From Amaranthus tricolor (lineage: Eukaryota; Streptophyta; Magnoliopsida; Caryophyllales; Amaranthaceae): a DNA stretch of 64,000 nucleotides. How positions within the stretch are numbered: the stretch's first letter is position 1; the number at the start of each line of letters is the position of its first letter. This document shows, piece after piece, positions 38,266 through 50,806 of this stretch. The stretch is taken from positions 2,397,501-2,461,500 of the forward strand of contig NC_080062.1 of NCBI RefSeq assembly GCF_026212465.1, read 5' to 3'. The position numbers and the translations under genes are program-made. The notes beneath the pieces are model-generated. The model was not told where the DNA came from. It did not search any database and saw nothing but the letters and a program-made list of their open reading frames with translations.

Positions 38266-39200
38266 TACTTTAAATTTACTTTAAATTTACAATTATAAAT
38301 CTTAAATATTTTCATTTTAATTTCCGTAAAATAAAATATATAAGGAAGTTTTATACCACATATTCATTTTGGTATATCATTTTTTATTATAGTTATAAAT
38401 TTTGAATGTTATTTTCTAGTTTGATCGATTAGCATTAGACCTTTTAAATTAAGTTGTCATCTAAGTTTTTCTTCAATATCAACATAAATTTTAAAGCTAA
38501 ACTCTATAAATATTGATAAGTTGAATTAATTGGAATTGAAAATGAATATAAAACAATTTTTTAAAAAAAAATTTAATATGTTTTTTTAAATTATTAGAAA
38601 GGAGAATTTAATGTTAATTAATACACTAAACAATTCCAATACATGATTGTCTCAAAAACATGTTGGATTATTACTTGTCTATATCTCAAGTAAAATAATG
38701 ATTTTGAAAAACTTATTTTTTTAATAAAAAATAGGTTGAGGTAAGGGTAGGAATAGTGGGAATTGAACTTGTGACTTTATATGAGAAACATAATATATGT
38801 TTCAACAATACAATTGAAATAAAATTTGATTTTCTGAGTAAAATAATGAAAATAATTAATAATTGTGAAATTGATAAATGAAGATAACTTGCATAATTAT
38901 AGAGAAAAGTATGTAGTTTATAATACCTTATTCTAATTATACGTGAAAATGACTTCATTATAATGCCCTTTGGAGCGTATGTGAAGACATACTTGCAACT
39001 CAAAGCAATTAATTTTAATGAACTAATTATGCTAACGTCACTAGATGTATGAGCTGAGTGTTAAGTAAGCTGCCCTTCAATTCTTTATTCATATCTTAGA
39101 AAATATTTCTCAATAATTTGTCTAATAATACTATCCATATTTCAATTTTTTGTCGTCCAATAAAGCCAAGCATAAGTGATAGAGTATAAAATAATACTAT
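36581..39200. other. Intergenic region downstream of the DVL gene
   Basis: AT-rich, with no further gene. A degraded SINE-like copy is at about 37005-37150 (gattcgaatta ... gcatccacacttctaac). An acceptor-like cttttgtag at 36721 could belong to a 3' UTR intron. A tRNA-like box (gggaattgaacttgtgact, reversed) occurs at 38758. Confidence 0.4.
38178..38262. repeat. (AAAT)n-(TA)n microsatellite
   Basis: Four or five AAAT units are followed by about 68 bp of TA. Confidence 0.95.
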
Positions 39201-39960
39201 CGGATTAAGCTTTAAGTTGGTCCTTTATTATGATCTCAAAGTGAAAGATTACGATTTAATCTCATACTGTTGAGGTTGGTGACTTGAATATACATCATGA
39301 TATGTCTAAAGGATGATCTTCTCATTATGAGGTGTGTGGATCGAATGAGGTGGTACAAAATGATGAGCATGTATTTATTACTACTCCATGGTGCTCGAAC
39401 AAGGTACATATACGCCTCAAACAAGGAATCAAATATCGTGATATATTAATAGTTTAAAGGCTAATGGTTTGATGTGCTCAATCAAGCATAATGGTGCTCG
39501 AACGAGCATCTATTGGCTGGGCAACTTTGTTTCGTGTGCCAGTTTACGTATGCAGGGTTGTGTTTTTCTTTTTGTGTTGTGGGCTTTTTTAACCTAATTA
39601 TTAGGTTATTACTCCTAGTATAAATAGGAGATCAGTACACTTTAACCTAAGTTGATACTTAGACCTAAACACATAACCTAGTTTTTTCTCTCCCTCTTCG
39701 CTAGTCTAATAATCCATTGTATTGTGTTCTTGTGAACTCTATAATTTCTCTACTATTAATCAATGTTAACTACCACCGTAGACGTAGCTCAAATTTGGTG
39801 AATCTCATAAATTTACGTTTTTGTTTGTTATTACACTTATTTCCTATTGTTTTTATTTCTAGTTCATAGATCATAGCTGTTTGTGAACAAGAGTCTCTAT
39901 TATTCGGATGTCTTAAGGATAAAGGTTAAATCTTTAGACTTATTTTTTCTTATTCACATA
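39200..39960 (+). mobile_element. LTR-like remnant (copia-type promoter features)
   Basis: The region has gtataaataggagatcagta (TATA-type promoter, 39619), then cctaaacacataacctag, then ttctctactattaatcaatg and accaccgtagacgtagctca, which resemble the R-U5 end of plant copia LTRs. It also has gctcgaacgagcatc words. No internal coding domain follows, so it is a remnant or solo LTR. Ends are not defined. Confidence 0.45.
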
Positions 39961-41784
39961 ATATTTAACTCTATATATGAAAAAAGAAATATTTACTACA
40001 TGCATAATTTAAAATTCTAGCCCATAAAACTCTCATATAAAGAAAATTCAACCATATGGGAAGAGTATATATTATTTGGATTGGAGTATTTATTAAAAAT
40101 ACCTTCCACATATTATTTTGGAAGAAATAATTATATGCCTTGTCAAATCAAACTTAAATTGCTCGTTGATAAAAGAGTTTTTATTCGATACCGCAATTCA
40201 ACAAAATATAAGCGCTAGATGCCCAATTTGTCATATTGAAGTAGTAATAAATTCCTTTCGAAAAAAACAAATAAATTACAAGCATATATATTTACAATTT
40301 ATACATGAAATTCAAAGTAACATTCAGATAAGATTCTCATGTTTTTATCCATCTTATAGATTTCGTACATGATATTTTCATTGTCCAACACCTCTTAATT
40401 ACTTATATATTTGTTTACACTTTTTCTTTTCATTCCACTAATTTACACTTTATAACTCATATTTTTTTTTCTTAGTATTTGCTCCAATTAATTAAAAACA
40501 CTATCACATAAAATAATCAAAGCGAATAAATTAAAGGTGTATTATTGACACATTTATAGATTTTGATATTTCTTCCTTCTCTTAGTGTTGCCCCTATAAT
40601 TCAGTAAAGACGTATCGTTGGCAAATTAATAGGTTCTAATAATGTCAGCTTGGTGCATGTCATCATGTAGGCTGATGTTGGTCAAGTTCACATCTAAAAC
40701 GGTATAACCTGTGCCGAACATGGTACGCGTCAGATTCTGTTTGGTCGTTGCAGTTCAATCACACCTCTAATTAATTTGCATGTCAAATATATTCAATAAC
40801 TTTTTAGCACGAATCAAGTTTATCCACCCTTGTCAGGGGTTATAAATTCGATTATTGTGTTTGTGAATCAGTATTATATCAAATCGATTTGAGTCGATTA
40901 TAAACCTCTTCAACACATATCAATCATAAAATTAAATACAAATCAATATGGATTTATTTAAGTGATTTTTTACAATCCGCATAAGAACACCTAACGACCA
41001 ATGGTTACTAAAACAAGCATGTCTTAAATTACCTTCATAATTAATAAGAAGGTCCCTATGCCTTATTTAATTTGCTTACTAATTTCATTCTCAATTGTGG
41101 GACTTGAACCTTTATTGGCCTCTATATTTAAGGGAGGGTTACCCAATTTATATGGGATACAACCTACCCACACGTGCAAATCTTTGCATCATATAGCTTG
41201 ACAATATATTGAGGGCACCCCACTCTGCTTGTTCACTGTTAGTTTTTGGTCCATATAATGAATTTTGTGGAAAATTTTCCATTTTCACATGGTTTGGCTT
41301 TTTTGCTTTATTGAGTCAATATTTCAGTAATTATTTAGCAGGTTAATAAAAAAATATTTTTATTTTTTTATTTAACATATTATTTTACGAGACAATTTTA
41401 AAGAAGATGCGCCAAACACATAGACAAAATAACCCAACATATACAAATTAAAAAGAAAAATTATACTTCAGTTTTGAGATCGTCTGACTGAATAACAGTG
41501 ATTTACAAAAAATACTTATATTTATTATTTTACAAATTATTTTATGAGACAATTTCAATGTAAGTTGCAGCTAATGTTTAGAAAAATTATCTAATTGAAT
41601 AAGATCTTTTATAAGAATAGTTGGCACTTGGCTCATGCTCTTTCAATTTTTAACTTCACTATCAATGTTAATAAGTAATAACCATTTAGCATCACAAAAT
41701 TTCTGATTTTCAATATAAAAAGATGGAATTTCTTCCTCCTTGACAAGTAGGAGGTCATCATTTGAAATGAAAGCCTATAAAAGG
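39961..41784. other. Intergenic, no gene supported
   Basis: It contains fragments with cggtataacctgtgccgaac and ttcaatcacacctctaatta (40698-40770), similar to the ends of the 20.8-23.2 kb element, and gagacaatttta words typical of the GAGACGGTCTC MITE group (41385-41560). An 84-codon frame at 40118-40372 has a CPIC motif but no recognised domain. Confidence 0.35.
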
Positions 41785-42502
41785 TTCAACAATGAAAAAT
41801 ATAATGCAAAGATAAACACAAGTGTTTATGAGGTATCTTAGATACCTACCCCTCAAATGTAGTTTTATTATATTGAAATTTAATAATTACAATGTAGTAA
41901 ACCTCCCCTTATCTTGAGAACAACCTCTCAAAATCACAAATACTACATCAAAATAAGAACACTCTCAAGTTTCTAACAATGCAATAGCCCTCTCAACAAT
42001 ATGTGTGTTTGTGGTAAATGTTACTATGAGTGATGAATCTTATTTATAGGGAAGGTATTCATCACTCTTAGTATTCCCTCATAAATCACCATAAACTCAC
42101 ATGTAACACCTCAATTAACTATGTTAATAACCATAGTAATAAACATCACAATAAACATTGCATTAAACAAGAAAGTAATGCACTTATTCAATGACTACAC
42201 AAAAAAATTCTGACCAAAACAGAATCTTATATAGTCTGTTCAACTACCACTTGATCGAGCCACTACCTCGCTCGGTCGAGCAAGCTTCCAGTGAAGCTAC
42301 TGTCTCATTTGGTCGAGCGACTATCAGACTTCTTTGCCACTTGTTGCCTCGATCAAGTAACCCTCATCAATCGTTCTAAACTTCAAACCATACACATACG
42401 ACACATCTTTATCGACCCTCTCTAAAGTACAAGACAAAGCATGTTCGATTATATGTTTAAAGTTAACGTCATTATTAAGATTATTGGCACTTGCTTTAAC
42501 AC
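41785..42502 (-). mobile_element. LTR-like sequence, copy A (GATCGAGC-containing)
   Basis: It contains tgaggtatcttagatacct near the left, a reversed TATA (cttatttataggg at 42038) and tgatcgagcc / ggtcgagcaagc words, and ends ...cttgctttaaca, which read in reverse starts TGTTAAAG. The organisation matches 45560-46283. No coding domain or target duplication is seen. Confidence 0.5.
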
Positions 42503-42899
42503 CATTTTTGTCATTCTATGATGTAAAAATAATAAATATATATGATAAGGTTATCCTTATTGTATGAATATGATTTGATGATCATTAATTGATCAAGATT
42601 TAAAGAATACGATGGATGGCTAGCATTGAAAACATTCACATACATATATAAGGTGGCCCTGTGGGCCTTTGTACAAGAAAAGAGAAGGGCTAAATGAGAA
42701 TCAATTTCAAAATTTTACTTGAGAAAGGCGATAGCACGATTCTGAATAAGACAAAACTAATTCTTCAAATACATATATTAATCATAATAATATTCACTAA
42801 ATTGAGAGTAGAATATCTAAAAAAAATTTTATTAACAATAAAAAAAATCTATGTTTTTTAGAGCTCTTTTCTTCACATAAGATCGTTTTTCATTATATT

Positions 42900-43010
42900 T
42901 TCCATTATACGTCTAAACATATCTTAGGTTTGTTAAGAAACTAACTTAACCAAAAGCTTAAACTGATAATTGAGGCCCTAAGATATACTATATACTTTAA
43001 TAAGCTTATT
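42900..43010 (-). repeat. Partial SINE-like copy
   Basis: On the minus strand it gives tcaattatcagtttaagctt and ttggttaagttagtttctta, matching the 5' part of the SINE-like family. Confidence 0.35.
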
Positions 43011-43581
43011 TAAAAATTGTGTGTTTAAGGAAAAATAATATTAATTTCAACACCTTATTTTATTTGATAAACTTTTGCCATCTCATTAGTTGAACTAGTA
43101 GTATAAATTATCCAAATAATAATAATAATTATTGAGTATTTTAGATTCTAATTATCCTGGTCCACATGTATCTCCCTTCTTTGACAAAATATATGCAAGG
43201 AAATCATGCAAATATTTCTCAGGACAAATGGACCAAACTACAACACAAATTTAAATCTTGTCAACAGTCCACCACCACAAAATATTGATAATTATATCCG
43301 AACAAAAATAACGAAAATAACAATCACAAAAACACATTTTTATGGCAATATTTGTTAATAAAATCCTGATATTAATTATATTTAAAAAAAATAACATCCA
43401 AATTTTTCTTTAGGATAAGCTTAAGTGATTAAAGAGAAAGTTGATATAATTGTCCTTTAGAAAACAGTATGATTATGTCTCATACCTTATCACATGTCCA
43501 TGCACGGTCGGAACATTACTGGGCCTGTGAAAGTTCAGACCGGTTACGTACTATAGCGATTAGTATAAGAAGTTTTACAAT

Positions 43582-43949
43582 GGTGTATTTGCCTATTTGG
43601 TAGTCAGCTTTTACATTGATTTTTTGGTTAATTTTTAACTTTTAATTTGTTAGTTGTTCAAACAGTTAAAAAAAGTGTTTGATAAATAGTTTTTAAGCTA
43701 GCTGATCTGAAAAGTTATTTTAAAACCAAAATAAACAAAACTACTAAAGTTAGCCTTTTTTGTTGGCTTTCGGCTTGTTGGCCCACTTTTTCTCTAATAA
43801 ACAACCAACAGCCAATGCTTAAATTTACCAAATGTCTCTATAAACAGCTGATTTTTTCAGCTAACTTAAAAGCGAACAAAAACAATTAATATTTTCAGCT
43901 GGTCAAATAAGTCAACTAAAAAGCTAATAGTCAATTGTCAAATACCCCT
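43582..43949. mobile_element. MITE-like element (TATTTGGTAGTCAGC family)
   Basis: The left end ggtgtatttgcctatttggt and the right end caattgtcaaatacccctt are imperfect inverted repeats. The interior has tcagcttttac / agctaatagtc words. It shares composition with 1958-2280. Confidence 0.45.
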
Positions 43950-45559
43950 TATATGAAAATTTGATATTAATCTTTTAATTTATTTATAAAATTAAATTTA
44001 TTTTTCAATTGTTTTTTGGTAATTTTACTGTTGATATGTTTTAATAATAAAATGTATTAAATTTAAATTTTTTAAAAATATACTAGTCATAACATATAAA
44101 ATAAATTTTATTGAGAATTATAATAACAGTCTTTCAACATAGATAATAGTAGTATATTATTTAAATTGTGCACATTTTCCACTTGACACATGAAATTAAT
44201 GAAATTATTTATGAACAATAAAATGTAATTCTGTTTGTAGCTAATAAACTTTAAATTGAATTATGAATATTCATGTTTCCTCAAAATAAGTGAAAAGATT
44301 TTTTTTCATTATCGACAAATTTAAGATATTGATATAAATTCATGGTTCAGACGGTAGGAAATATATTTACAATGAATAGTATATTTTTTTCCTTTTACTT
44401 TAGCTCCACTTGCTTTTAGATGAAAATTATTAAAAGAAATAAATTAAAGAATAAGACAAAAACCAAATAGATATATAAATAAGCAATAAATTTATGTATG
44501 AGATTAAAAAAACACTGATATTATTGTCAATAAAAAGGATAAAAAATCATATGGAGATACTAAAATGAAAAACAATATTGACAGAAACAAAAGGAATAAT
44601 ATATATAGATAATAGATGTTAATTTCTTAGTTTATTATTTAATCTAAAGCCTATTATAGGTTAAGAACCACACTATATAAAAGTCTTCATTTCCTTTTAG
44701 TTTTATTTTTTACGCCGAAAAAAATCTATTAGAAAGTAGGCTTAGAAAATAAGAGTATTAGGTGAAATTCAATTCAAAATTTCACCTTAAAAAGTTATAT
44801 GTAGTCTTTAACCGATAAAAGTTTCAATTATTTGAAAAATACGTAAATGTTGATTTTTTTTTTTTAAAAAAAATCTATTACTATAAAATTATCTCTCCTT
44901 TAAAAAAGTTGATAAATTATGTGATCCTGTTACAAAAAAATCTAGTTTCATTAATGTGTACATGTGGAGTAAAGAGAATAGAGATGGAGTAGTCTGATGT
45001 GAATGATGGATAAAAATGAAGGAAAAAGAAAGACAAAGAAAAGTGTAAGAACCGACAAAGGAGCGACTAGTCAAAATGGGTAGATTAGTGATGCCCACGT
45101 GCGCCCCCTTTCTTATTTGGGCCATCTTCTCTGCAAACTTCAGTAGTACAATGTCCACTACCTCCTTCTCGGTTAAAATCATTCTCGTGAGATATGGTAC
45201 TTCTAAAAATTTGTATGATTTTAAAATAAGAAATTTATATGCTAAAAATTATATTAATGAGTTATTTTAATTATTTATAGATATTTTATTATGAAATTGT
45301 TTCACACAATAATTTTTAAAGAGAAGGTGATATTTGTTTAAGAAGATGTGAATATATGGTAGTAAAAAAAGAGAAAAAAATAAATTTTATGAATGAAATT
45401 AAAAGAGAATTATAATTTCTGGATGAGATTTAAATAAGTGGTGGATTCATTTAAAAAATAGAAATTATGCAAATAAAATAGACAATCCAAAATGAAAATG
45501 ATGCCTGATTGAAAACATAAAGGGTGTATACTTCAACCGTTGAGAATGAGCTATAATAA
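43950..45559. other. Intergenic, no gene recognised
   Basis: AT-rich and low complexity. A slightly GC-richer stretch at 45060-45180 has open frames on both strands but no domain that I recognise. Confidence 0.35.
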
Positions 45560-46283
45560 TGGTGAAGAACAAACAAGAACAAAATGTACAAAGAAACACC
45601 CAAAAATAGAGCACAACAATGGACAATAAACACAATATATATGAGGTATCTAAGGATACCTCCCTCTCAAATAATACTTACTTTTATTAATATATCAACA
45701 TACATCATTGAGAAGCCACACACAAGCTTTGAAAACACACTCACAAAGCAAAGATCTCACCTTTAAAGGTGGCCTCACTCAAACAATCTAATACAAAGAT
45801 GAAGGAACTCTAATGGTGTAAACCCTAGTTGCCTCACTTGTATTAGTCTTTCCCTAACCCTAATGAACCCCTAAGACCCTCTTATATAGTCTCATATCAT
45901 ATTAGGAAGCCTTAAGACAATACTCCAAAAGCCCACAAGAAATGTTGCATAAAATAGAAACATTCTGTTTTGGGACGCTAATATTTGCTCGATCGAGCAA
46001 TGAGGCTTGACCAGGTTGAGCGGTACTTCAGACCTCACTAGACTTTTGCTACTTCTTGGCTCGACCAATCGAGCAGCCTTCAAGACTCCCTGATCTTCGT
46101 GCCTTCCCTTCATTAAGATACTCTAAACCGTCTTCATCTATCACTTCATTGAGTGATCCAAAACTTATGCTCCCATAACTCATAACACTTATATCTTCAT
46201 TCTTAAGGGTGCAAGATAGAGAATGGGCAACTAAGTGAACAAAAGCATCACCAACCTCATGGGAATTGACTCTTAACTTAACA
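45560..46283 (-). mobile_element. LTR-like sequence, copy B (GATCGAGC-containing)
   Basis: It has the same architecture as 41785-42502: acaataaacacaatatat, tgaggtatctaaggatacct, a reversed TATA (cttatatagtc), ttgctcgatcgagcaatg and gaccaatcgagcagcc, ending ttaacttaaca. Both are probably diverged solo LTRs of one family. Confidence 0.5.
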
Positions 46284-46352
46284 TCAATATTTTATTTTCA
46301 TTTTTTTTTAAAATCTTGGCTAAAATGTTCAGAGGCTATTGTTTAAAATTTC

Positions 46353-46445
46353 TGCGTGTTCTATTTTGACTGCGTGGGATGAGACTCATTTTTTTTTTTT
46401 TTGGAAATTATGTGTCCTATCCCATGCAGACAAACAGAACATGTA
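46353..46445. repeat. Short fold-back sequence (93 bp)
   Basis: The arms tgcgtgttctattttgactg cgtgggat and atcccatgcagacaaacag aacatgta pair with few mismatches around a T-rich loop. Confidence 0.7.
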
Positions 46446-46585
46446 TAGTATCCTTAGTTTGGGTTATTCTATTGAATAAGGATCTTATATTGAATTAGTA
46501 TTAGAATGTATGGGGAGGCATAAGAAGAAAATAGGGTTTAGAGCTTTTTAAGTGTCTTCATTTATTAGTGTTAGTTTTTCTATTA

Positions 46586-46962
46586 GAGGTGGTTTGAATT
46601 GAATGTAAATATTTAAAGGGTAAATAAAAGTCAAAGCAGGAAAAAAAAGTTAATAAGATAGAAGTTTAAAAGAATTTGATTATTAAAAAGGTGGAAGAAT
46701 TGGTTAGAAGGTAATGAAAATGGATAAAACAACAATTATTTCTCTCATATTGGGGGTATAAATTTACCCTAGGGGAGGGTGGAGGAATAATTTACTCCAA
46801 ATGAGGGAAATCATCATTCTTTTTTATGCATCTTTTTTACTTTACTCTCATTCTACATCTTTCACAAGTATTTCAATTACTTTATTTCACCTCCACTTAC
46901 CTTTATTTCACTAGTTTGACTTTTTTTACCCCTTAAATATTTATACTTAATCCAAGCGAATC
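46586..46962. mobile_element. Fold-back MITE with about 50-bp terminal inverted repeats
   Basis: The left arm gaggtggtttgaattgaatg taaatatttaaagggtaaa pairs with the right arm tttaccccttaaatatttat acttaatccaagcgaatc. Arms share ataaatatttaa(a/g)gggtaaa and aaaagtcaaa. No reading frame is seen. Confidence 0.7.
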
Positions 46963-49100
46963 TTAAAGGTGGAAACTTCACTTCGATAGTGTGTGATCCA
47001 GTATTATGAGTGTTATTTTATTAATATCTTGTTGAATAGTCAATGAAATAAAATCTTATTTAAGTAGAAGCTCTCCAATACACCATTTATATTGTACGTT
47101 ATGTGTGCTTTGTCAAAACATTAATGTTTTTGCTCGAGTGTTCATTCTTTATTTTTGGTTATCAATTTATATCTCTTCCCACAATTATCGATGTGTAAGA
47201 TCTTTCTTTATCATAAGGCCATGTTTGGTTGTTCTACTCCAACAAAATAATCTCAAATAATTGAGATTGGTTAAGTTCAAATAAAGTCTATTTGGGAGGT
47301 GTTAACCACTAACCAACTACCTATGAACCCTTAAAGTTTAAGTGATTTTCTTTGTTGTTCCCTAACATCAAACATGAAGCTTTGCAATTTCTTAATTTCT
47401 AAGACATGAATTTATTCAATCCCCCAAACAAAAGAAATTTTGCTCTTTTCTCATTATTGAAATATCAATTTCTTTTATATAAAAATTTCGAGTTAACATA
47501 GTAATTGAGAGTTTTTCTTTTCACCTTTATAACATAATTTTAAATGTCATTACATAAATAAATGATTAAATCCCTTTTCCATCTTGTCTATAAGAATCAT
47601 TCATGCCTACCCTCGAATCAAAATAAAAATGTTATTCCATATACACAATAATTATGTTTAATTGTCTGCATGCTTTCCTCCTATCCTCTTTCTTGAGGGG
47701 TATGTATATAGTATATGGACTACCTCTTCTCTCCGAACATTGTCTTTGTGCAAGATGCTGAGGTTCATGATATAATATCCAATAATTATGTTCTATAAAG
47801 TAGTCTTTAATGCATGATACTAATAGTATTCAATATAGTAACATGCATTATGTAGTAGAAGAAGATTGATTGGGTGGGTGTATGTACATATATGATTCTA
47901 ATCATTCATCAAAGAATCGACCACAATCTCCTCTCTTTGTCTTCAACCATAACCAATGCAATCATACATTTAATGTAACCTTTGAACTTGGACCCAACAA
48001 AATAGCATATTACAACTTTGTTATTCAATTTTTTTTGGTAATGCATTTTGGATGTGGGAAATTAAATGTGAGCAATCTAAAAAATGGGCATATTGTCTTT
48101 AGCAATGATTTATAGATTAGGGTTTGCTTTTTTAAAAAACAAAGTAAATTATTCTTTCTATTTTTATTTGTTTTTCTTATTTATTTTTTTTTTTTGCAGA
48201 TCTCAATGAAAACTTAAAAGTCAAATAATTTTAATTGTGAGTTGTAAAAAAATTCTTAAAAAGTTGATATCTAGAAAGTATATATTAAAAGGAATTTATT
48301 AAGATTCCCCATCTGAAAATGAAGGGAGTACAAATCTTCAATTTTTTTGGTGAAAAATTGATAATTTCTTATTGAAGTAATGTAAGTGTTAATTGGGATA
48401 TGACTAAGAATTCAATGAGATTAAAAGGTTATAAAAGTATATTTGATAGATTTAGAGAATTGTAGTATATTAATTAATGACTCAGATTCTAGTTTTAATA
48501 TTTCTTTATTTACTCTAAATTCTTAGTCTTAAATTAAAAAAAGAAAATCTTAAACTTGAACTTTTGGATTTTTTGGGCCCCTTCACCTGATGAGCTTTTC
48601 CTTTCTCTTGTGATATATGTTTGTCAGTTTCCGTCTATAAGAAGAATTAATTCTTTCTCCTCTTGCTTATAAGGATTACGTAGTCTACCGCAAATCAAAA
48701 AAATTATTCGTTTGTAAAGTCCATAAATCTTATTCGCAAATGTGATAGTTTTATCGTGAGACGTGGCCTATACATAGTTTAAATGATCCAATTTAATATA
48801 AATTATAAAAATATAAATTTCTTATTTAAAACCGTTTTACTAAAAAATGATTTTTCAAAGAGTAACTGTTTATATGTATGCCAATTTTAAAAAATTGTAT
48901 TAAAGCCCATAGCCACATAAGCGCATGTCATCTTTCTCACGACATGGGACCAAATGCATGCTTCAATCCAGTCCATTAGTAATCCGTCACTGGATCTATG
49001 GGCCAGCCATTAAAAAATTGTCTCATCAACCGGCTGTTATAAAAATTGTGAGATTGAAATAAATAAGCAATTTTAAAAAAATTAAAAATTGAGTTTTGGG
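46963..49100. other. Intergenic, no gene supported
   Basis: AT-rich. A block at 48190-48330 resembles 4245-4447 and ends gaagggagtac, a Stowaway-like end. An 81-codon frame at 47870-48115 has no recognised domain and no neighbouring splice pattern. Confidence 0.35.
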
Positions 49101-49496
49101 TAAAGTTAATTTTAAAATAAGCGTGTTCATGTCCGAGTCTAAGGTCAAGTATTTTCGTAGTTACTAACAACGAATAAAAAAATTGGTTAAAAAAAGTCAA
49201 AATTCTTTGTTCGCAACTAATGACTGTGAACAAAAGGAAGATAATGTCAGAACGTTAGAATGGACATAAGAAATTGAAATCATGTTTGTTTTGCAGTTAC
49301 TTATTGCCAACAAACTTTTTTTTTGGTTTTTGTCCTTTTAACGTTATGACATTGTCTCCTTTTTTATTCGCAGTTATTAACTGCGAACATCCGATTTTGA
49401 CTTTTTTTGACCAATTTTTTGTTTGCTGTTAATAACTGTAAATATATCTGACCTTTAAGCTAGAACTGAAGACGCTTATTTTTAGAATTAAGTTTA
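49101..49496. mobile_element. Fold-back element with about 156-bp arms, upstream of CHMP1
   Basis: The left arm 49101-49256 and the right arm 49340-49496 are reverse complements over their whole length with scattered mismatches; the loop is 83 nt. Shared words are ttcgcagttattaactgcga, aaaaaattggt(c/t)aaaaaaag and aagcgt(c/g)ttca. The loop also carries ttgcagttacttattgccaa. It has no coding capacity. Confidence 0.8.
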
Positions 49497-49643
49497 CCTG
49501 AAATTCATTTTTTTATTTTTTACTTTTTGTTAAAAATCGCCAATTTATTTCCAATTTTCAAAAATTATCTATCACATTCATCCATACAAATGGCCCAATT
49601 AAAAGAGAATAGAATACCATATCAAGTAACACTAATTTTTATA

Positions 49644-49985
49644 TGAGACTGTCTTTATAAAAGATGCGTCTTAAATAGGCCGGTCCATTATTAATAAAAA
49701 ACAACTACTAGAAAAATGTGCGCTGTGTAATTATATTTGAAGTTGATACTATAACCTATTAAAGTTGGTATTATAACCTGTCAGAGTTGGTATTATAACA
49801 TATTAAAGTTGGTATCTCCAAATAGGTTATAATACCAACTTTAATAGGTTATAACACTAACTTTAATAAGTTATAACACTAACTCCAAATTAGGTCAAAT
49901 GCACGAGTCAGTTTTTAAACTTTTCTGTTTTTTTAGTTGTTGGGCCTGAATTTGAAAAACTGTTTCTTATAAAAACGGTCTCTCA
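49644..49985. mobile_element. GAGACNGTCTT-type MITE with an internal palindrome, next to the CHMP1 promoter
   Basis: The ends tgagactgtctttataaaag and cttataaaaacggtctctca are inverted repeats. Inside, 49740-49820 repeats ttaaagttggtattataac three times and 49821-49893 repeats its complement gttataataccaactttaat three times, so the core folds into a long hairpin. The element ends about 205 bp before the CHMP1 start codon. Confidence 0.7.
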
Positions 49986-50143
49986 GGAGAGGCGCCGAGC
50001 AATCCAATTCCAAATGAAGAAGTGGATTTAACGCGTATTAAATCACCGAGTCACCGTCATCCCACCAATCATATTAACTTTTTGACTGAAATTAACCCAT
50101 TTTCATTTCCGACTCATCGTCTTCCCCCAAATATCTGAAATCG

Positions 50144-50152
50144 AAACCCTAA
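50144..50152 (+). promoter_or_regulatory. telo-box-like element in CHMP1 5' leader
   Basis: AAACCCTAA lies 40 nt upstream of the ATG. This motif is common near the start of housekeeping genes in plants. A TTGAC core (50083) and CCAAT (50064) are also present. Confidence 0.4.
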
Positions 50153-50191
50153 CCCCAGCTTTTCCCCGTAATCTGATTATCTTTCGTCAAG

Positions 50192-50806
50192 ATGGGGAAC
50201 ACTGAGAAGCTTATGAACCAAATCATGGAGCTTAAATTCACCTCGAAATCACTCCAACGCCAAGCTCGGAAGTGCGAGAAAGATGAGAAATCCGAGAAAC
50301 TCAAAGTCAAGAAAGCAATTGAGAAAGGAAACATGGATGGAGCACGAATTTATGCCGAAAATGCAATTCGTAAGCGTACTGAACAAATGAATTACCTTCG
50401 TCTTGCTTCTCGTCTCGATGCGGTTGTTGCTCGACTTGATACTCAAGCCAAAATGCAAACAATTGGAAAATCTATGGGATCGATTGTGAAATCGCTTGAA
50501 TCTTCGTTGAATACTGGTAATTTGCAGAAGATGTCGGAAACCATGGATCAATTTGAGAAGCAGTTTGTGAATATGGAGGTTCAAGCGGAGTTTATGGAGA
50601 GTTCGATGGCTGGAAGTACATCGCTCTCGACTCCCGAGACTGAGGTGAATAGTTTGATGCAGCAGGTGGCGGATGATTATGGTTTAGAGGTTTCTGTTGG
50701 TTTGCCTCAAGCTGCTGGACATGCAATTGCTGCTCCGAAGGCATCGGAGAAGGTTGATGAGGATGATCTTACGAGGAGGCTCGCTGAGCTTAAAGCTCGA
50801 GGTTGA
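50192..50806 (+). CDS. CHMP1: ESCRT-III subunit CHMP1 / VPS46
   Basis: An intronless frame encodes 204 aa starting [20 protein letters not shown]. It is basic in the N-terminal half ([40 protein letters not shown]), helical and acidic towards the C-terminus. It ends [13 protein letters not shown], a MIM1 motif (residues about 192-204) that binds the MIT domain of VPS4/SKD1 and LIP5. The Snf7 core spans about residues 10-175. Length and sequence match plant CHMP1A/B (about 203 aa). The protein assembles on late endosomes and helps sort ubiquitinated membrane cargo into intraluminal vesicles; in Arabidopsis loss affects auxin carriers and plastid turnover. Its base and codon pattern differ sharply from the AT-rich flanks. 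The start is the first ATG after a CT-rich leader. Confidence 0.97.
   Translation: MGNTEKLMNQIMELKFTSKSLQRQARKCEKDEKSEKLKVKKAIEKGNMDGARIYAENAIRKRTEQMNYLRLASRLDAVVARLDTQAKMQTIGKSMGSIVKSLESSLNTGNLQKMSETMDQFEKQFVNMEVQAEFMESSMAGSTSLSTPETEVNSLMQQVADDYGLEVSVGLPQAAGHAIAAPKASEKVDEDDLTRRLAELKARG

Noticed and set aside
40118..40372. 84-codon frame with CPIC motif
   Set aside because: A single CxxC in AT-rich sequence with no further zinc-finger residues and no conserved neighbours.
43490..43560. Possible tRNA-like segment (gcacggtcggaacattactg)
   Set aside because: No cloverleaf with proper A and B boxes could be made out by eye.
47870..48115. 81-codon frame
   Set aside because: No recognised domain, AT-rich composition, no splice or promoter context.
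50249..50584. 111-codon frame antisense to CHMP1
   Set aside because: Shadow of the strong CHMP1 coding frame.
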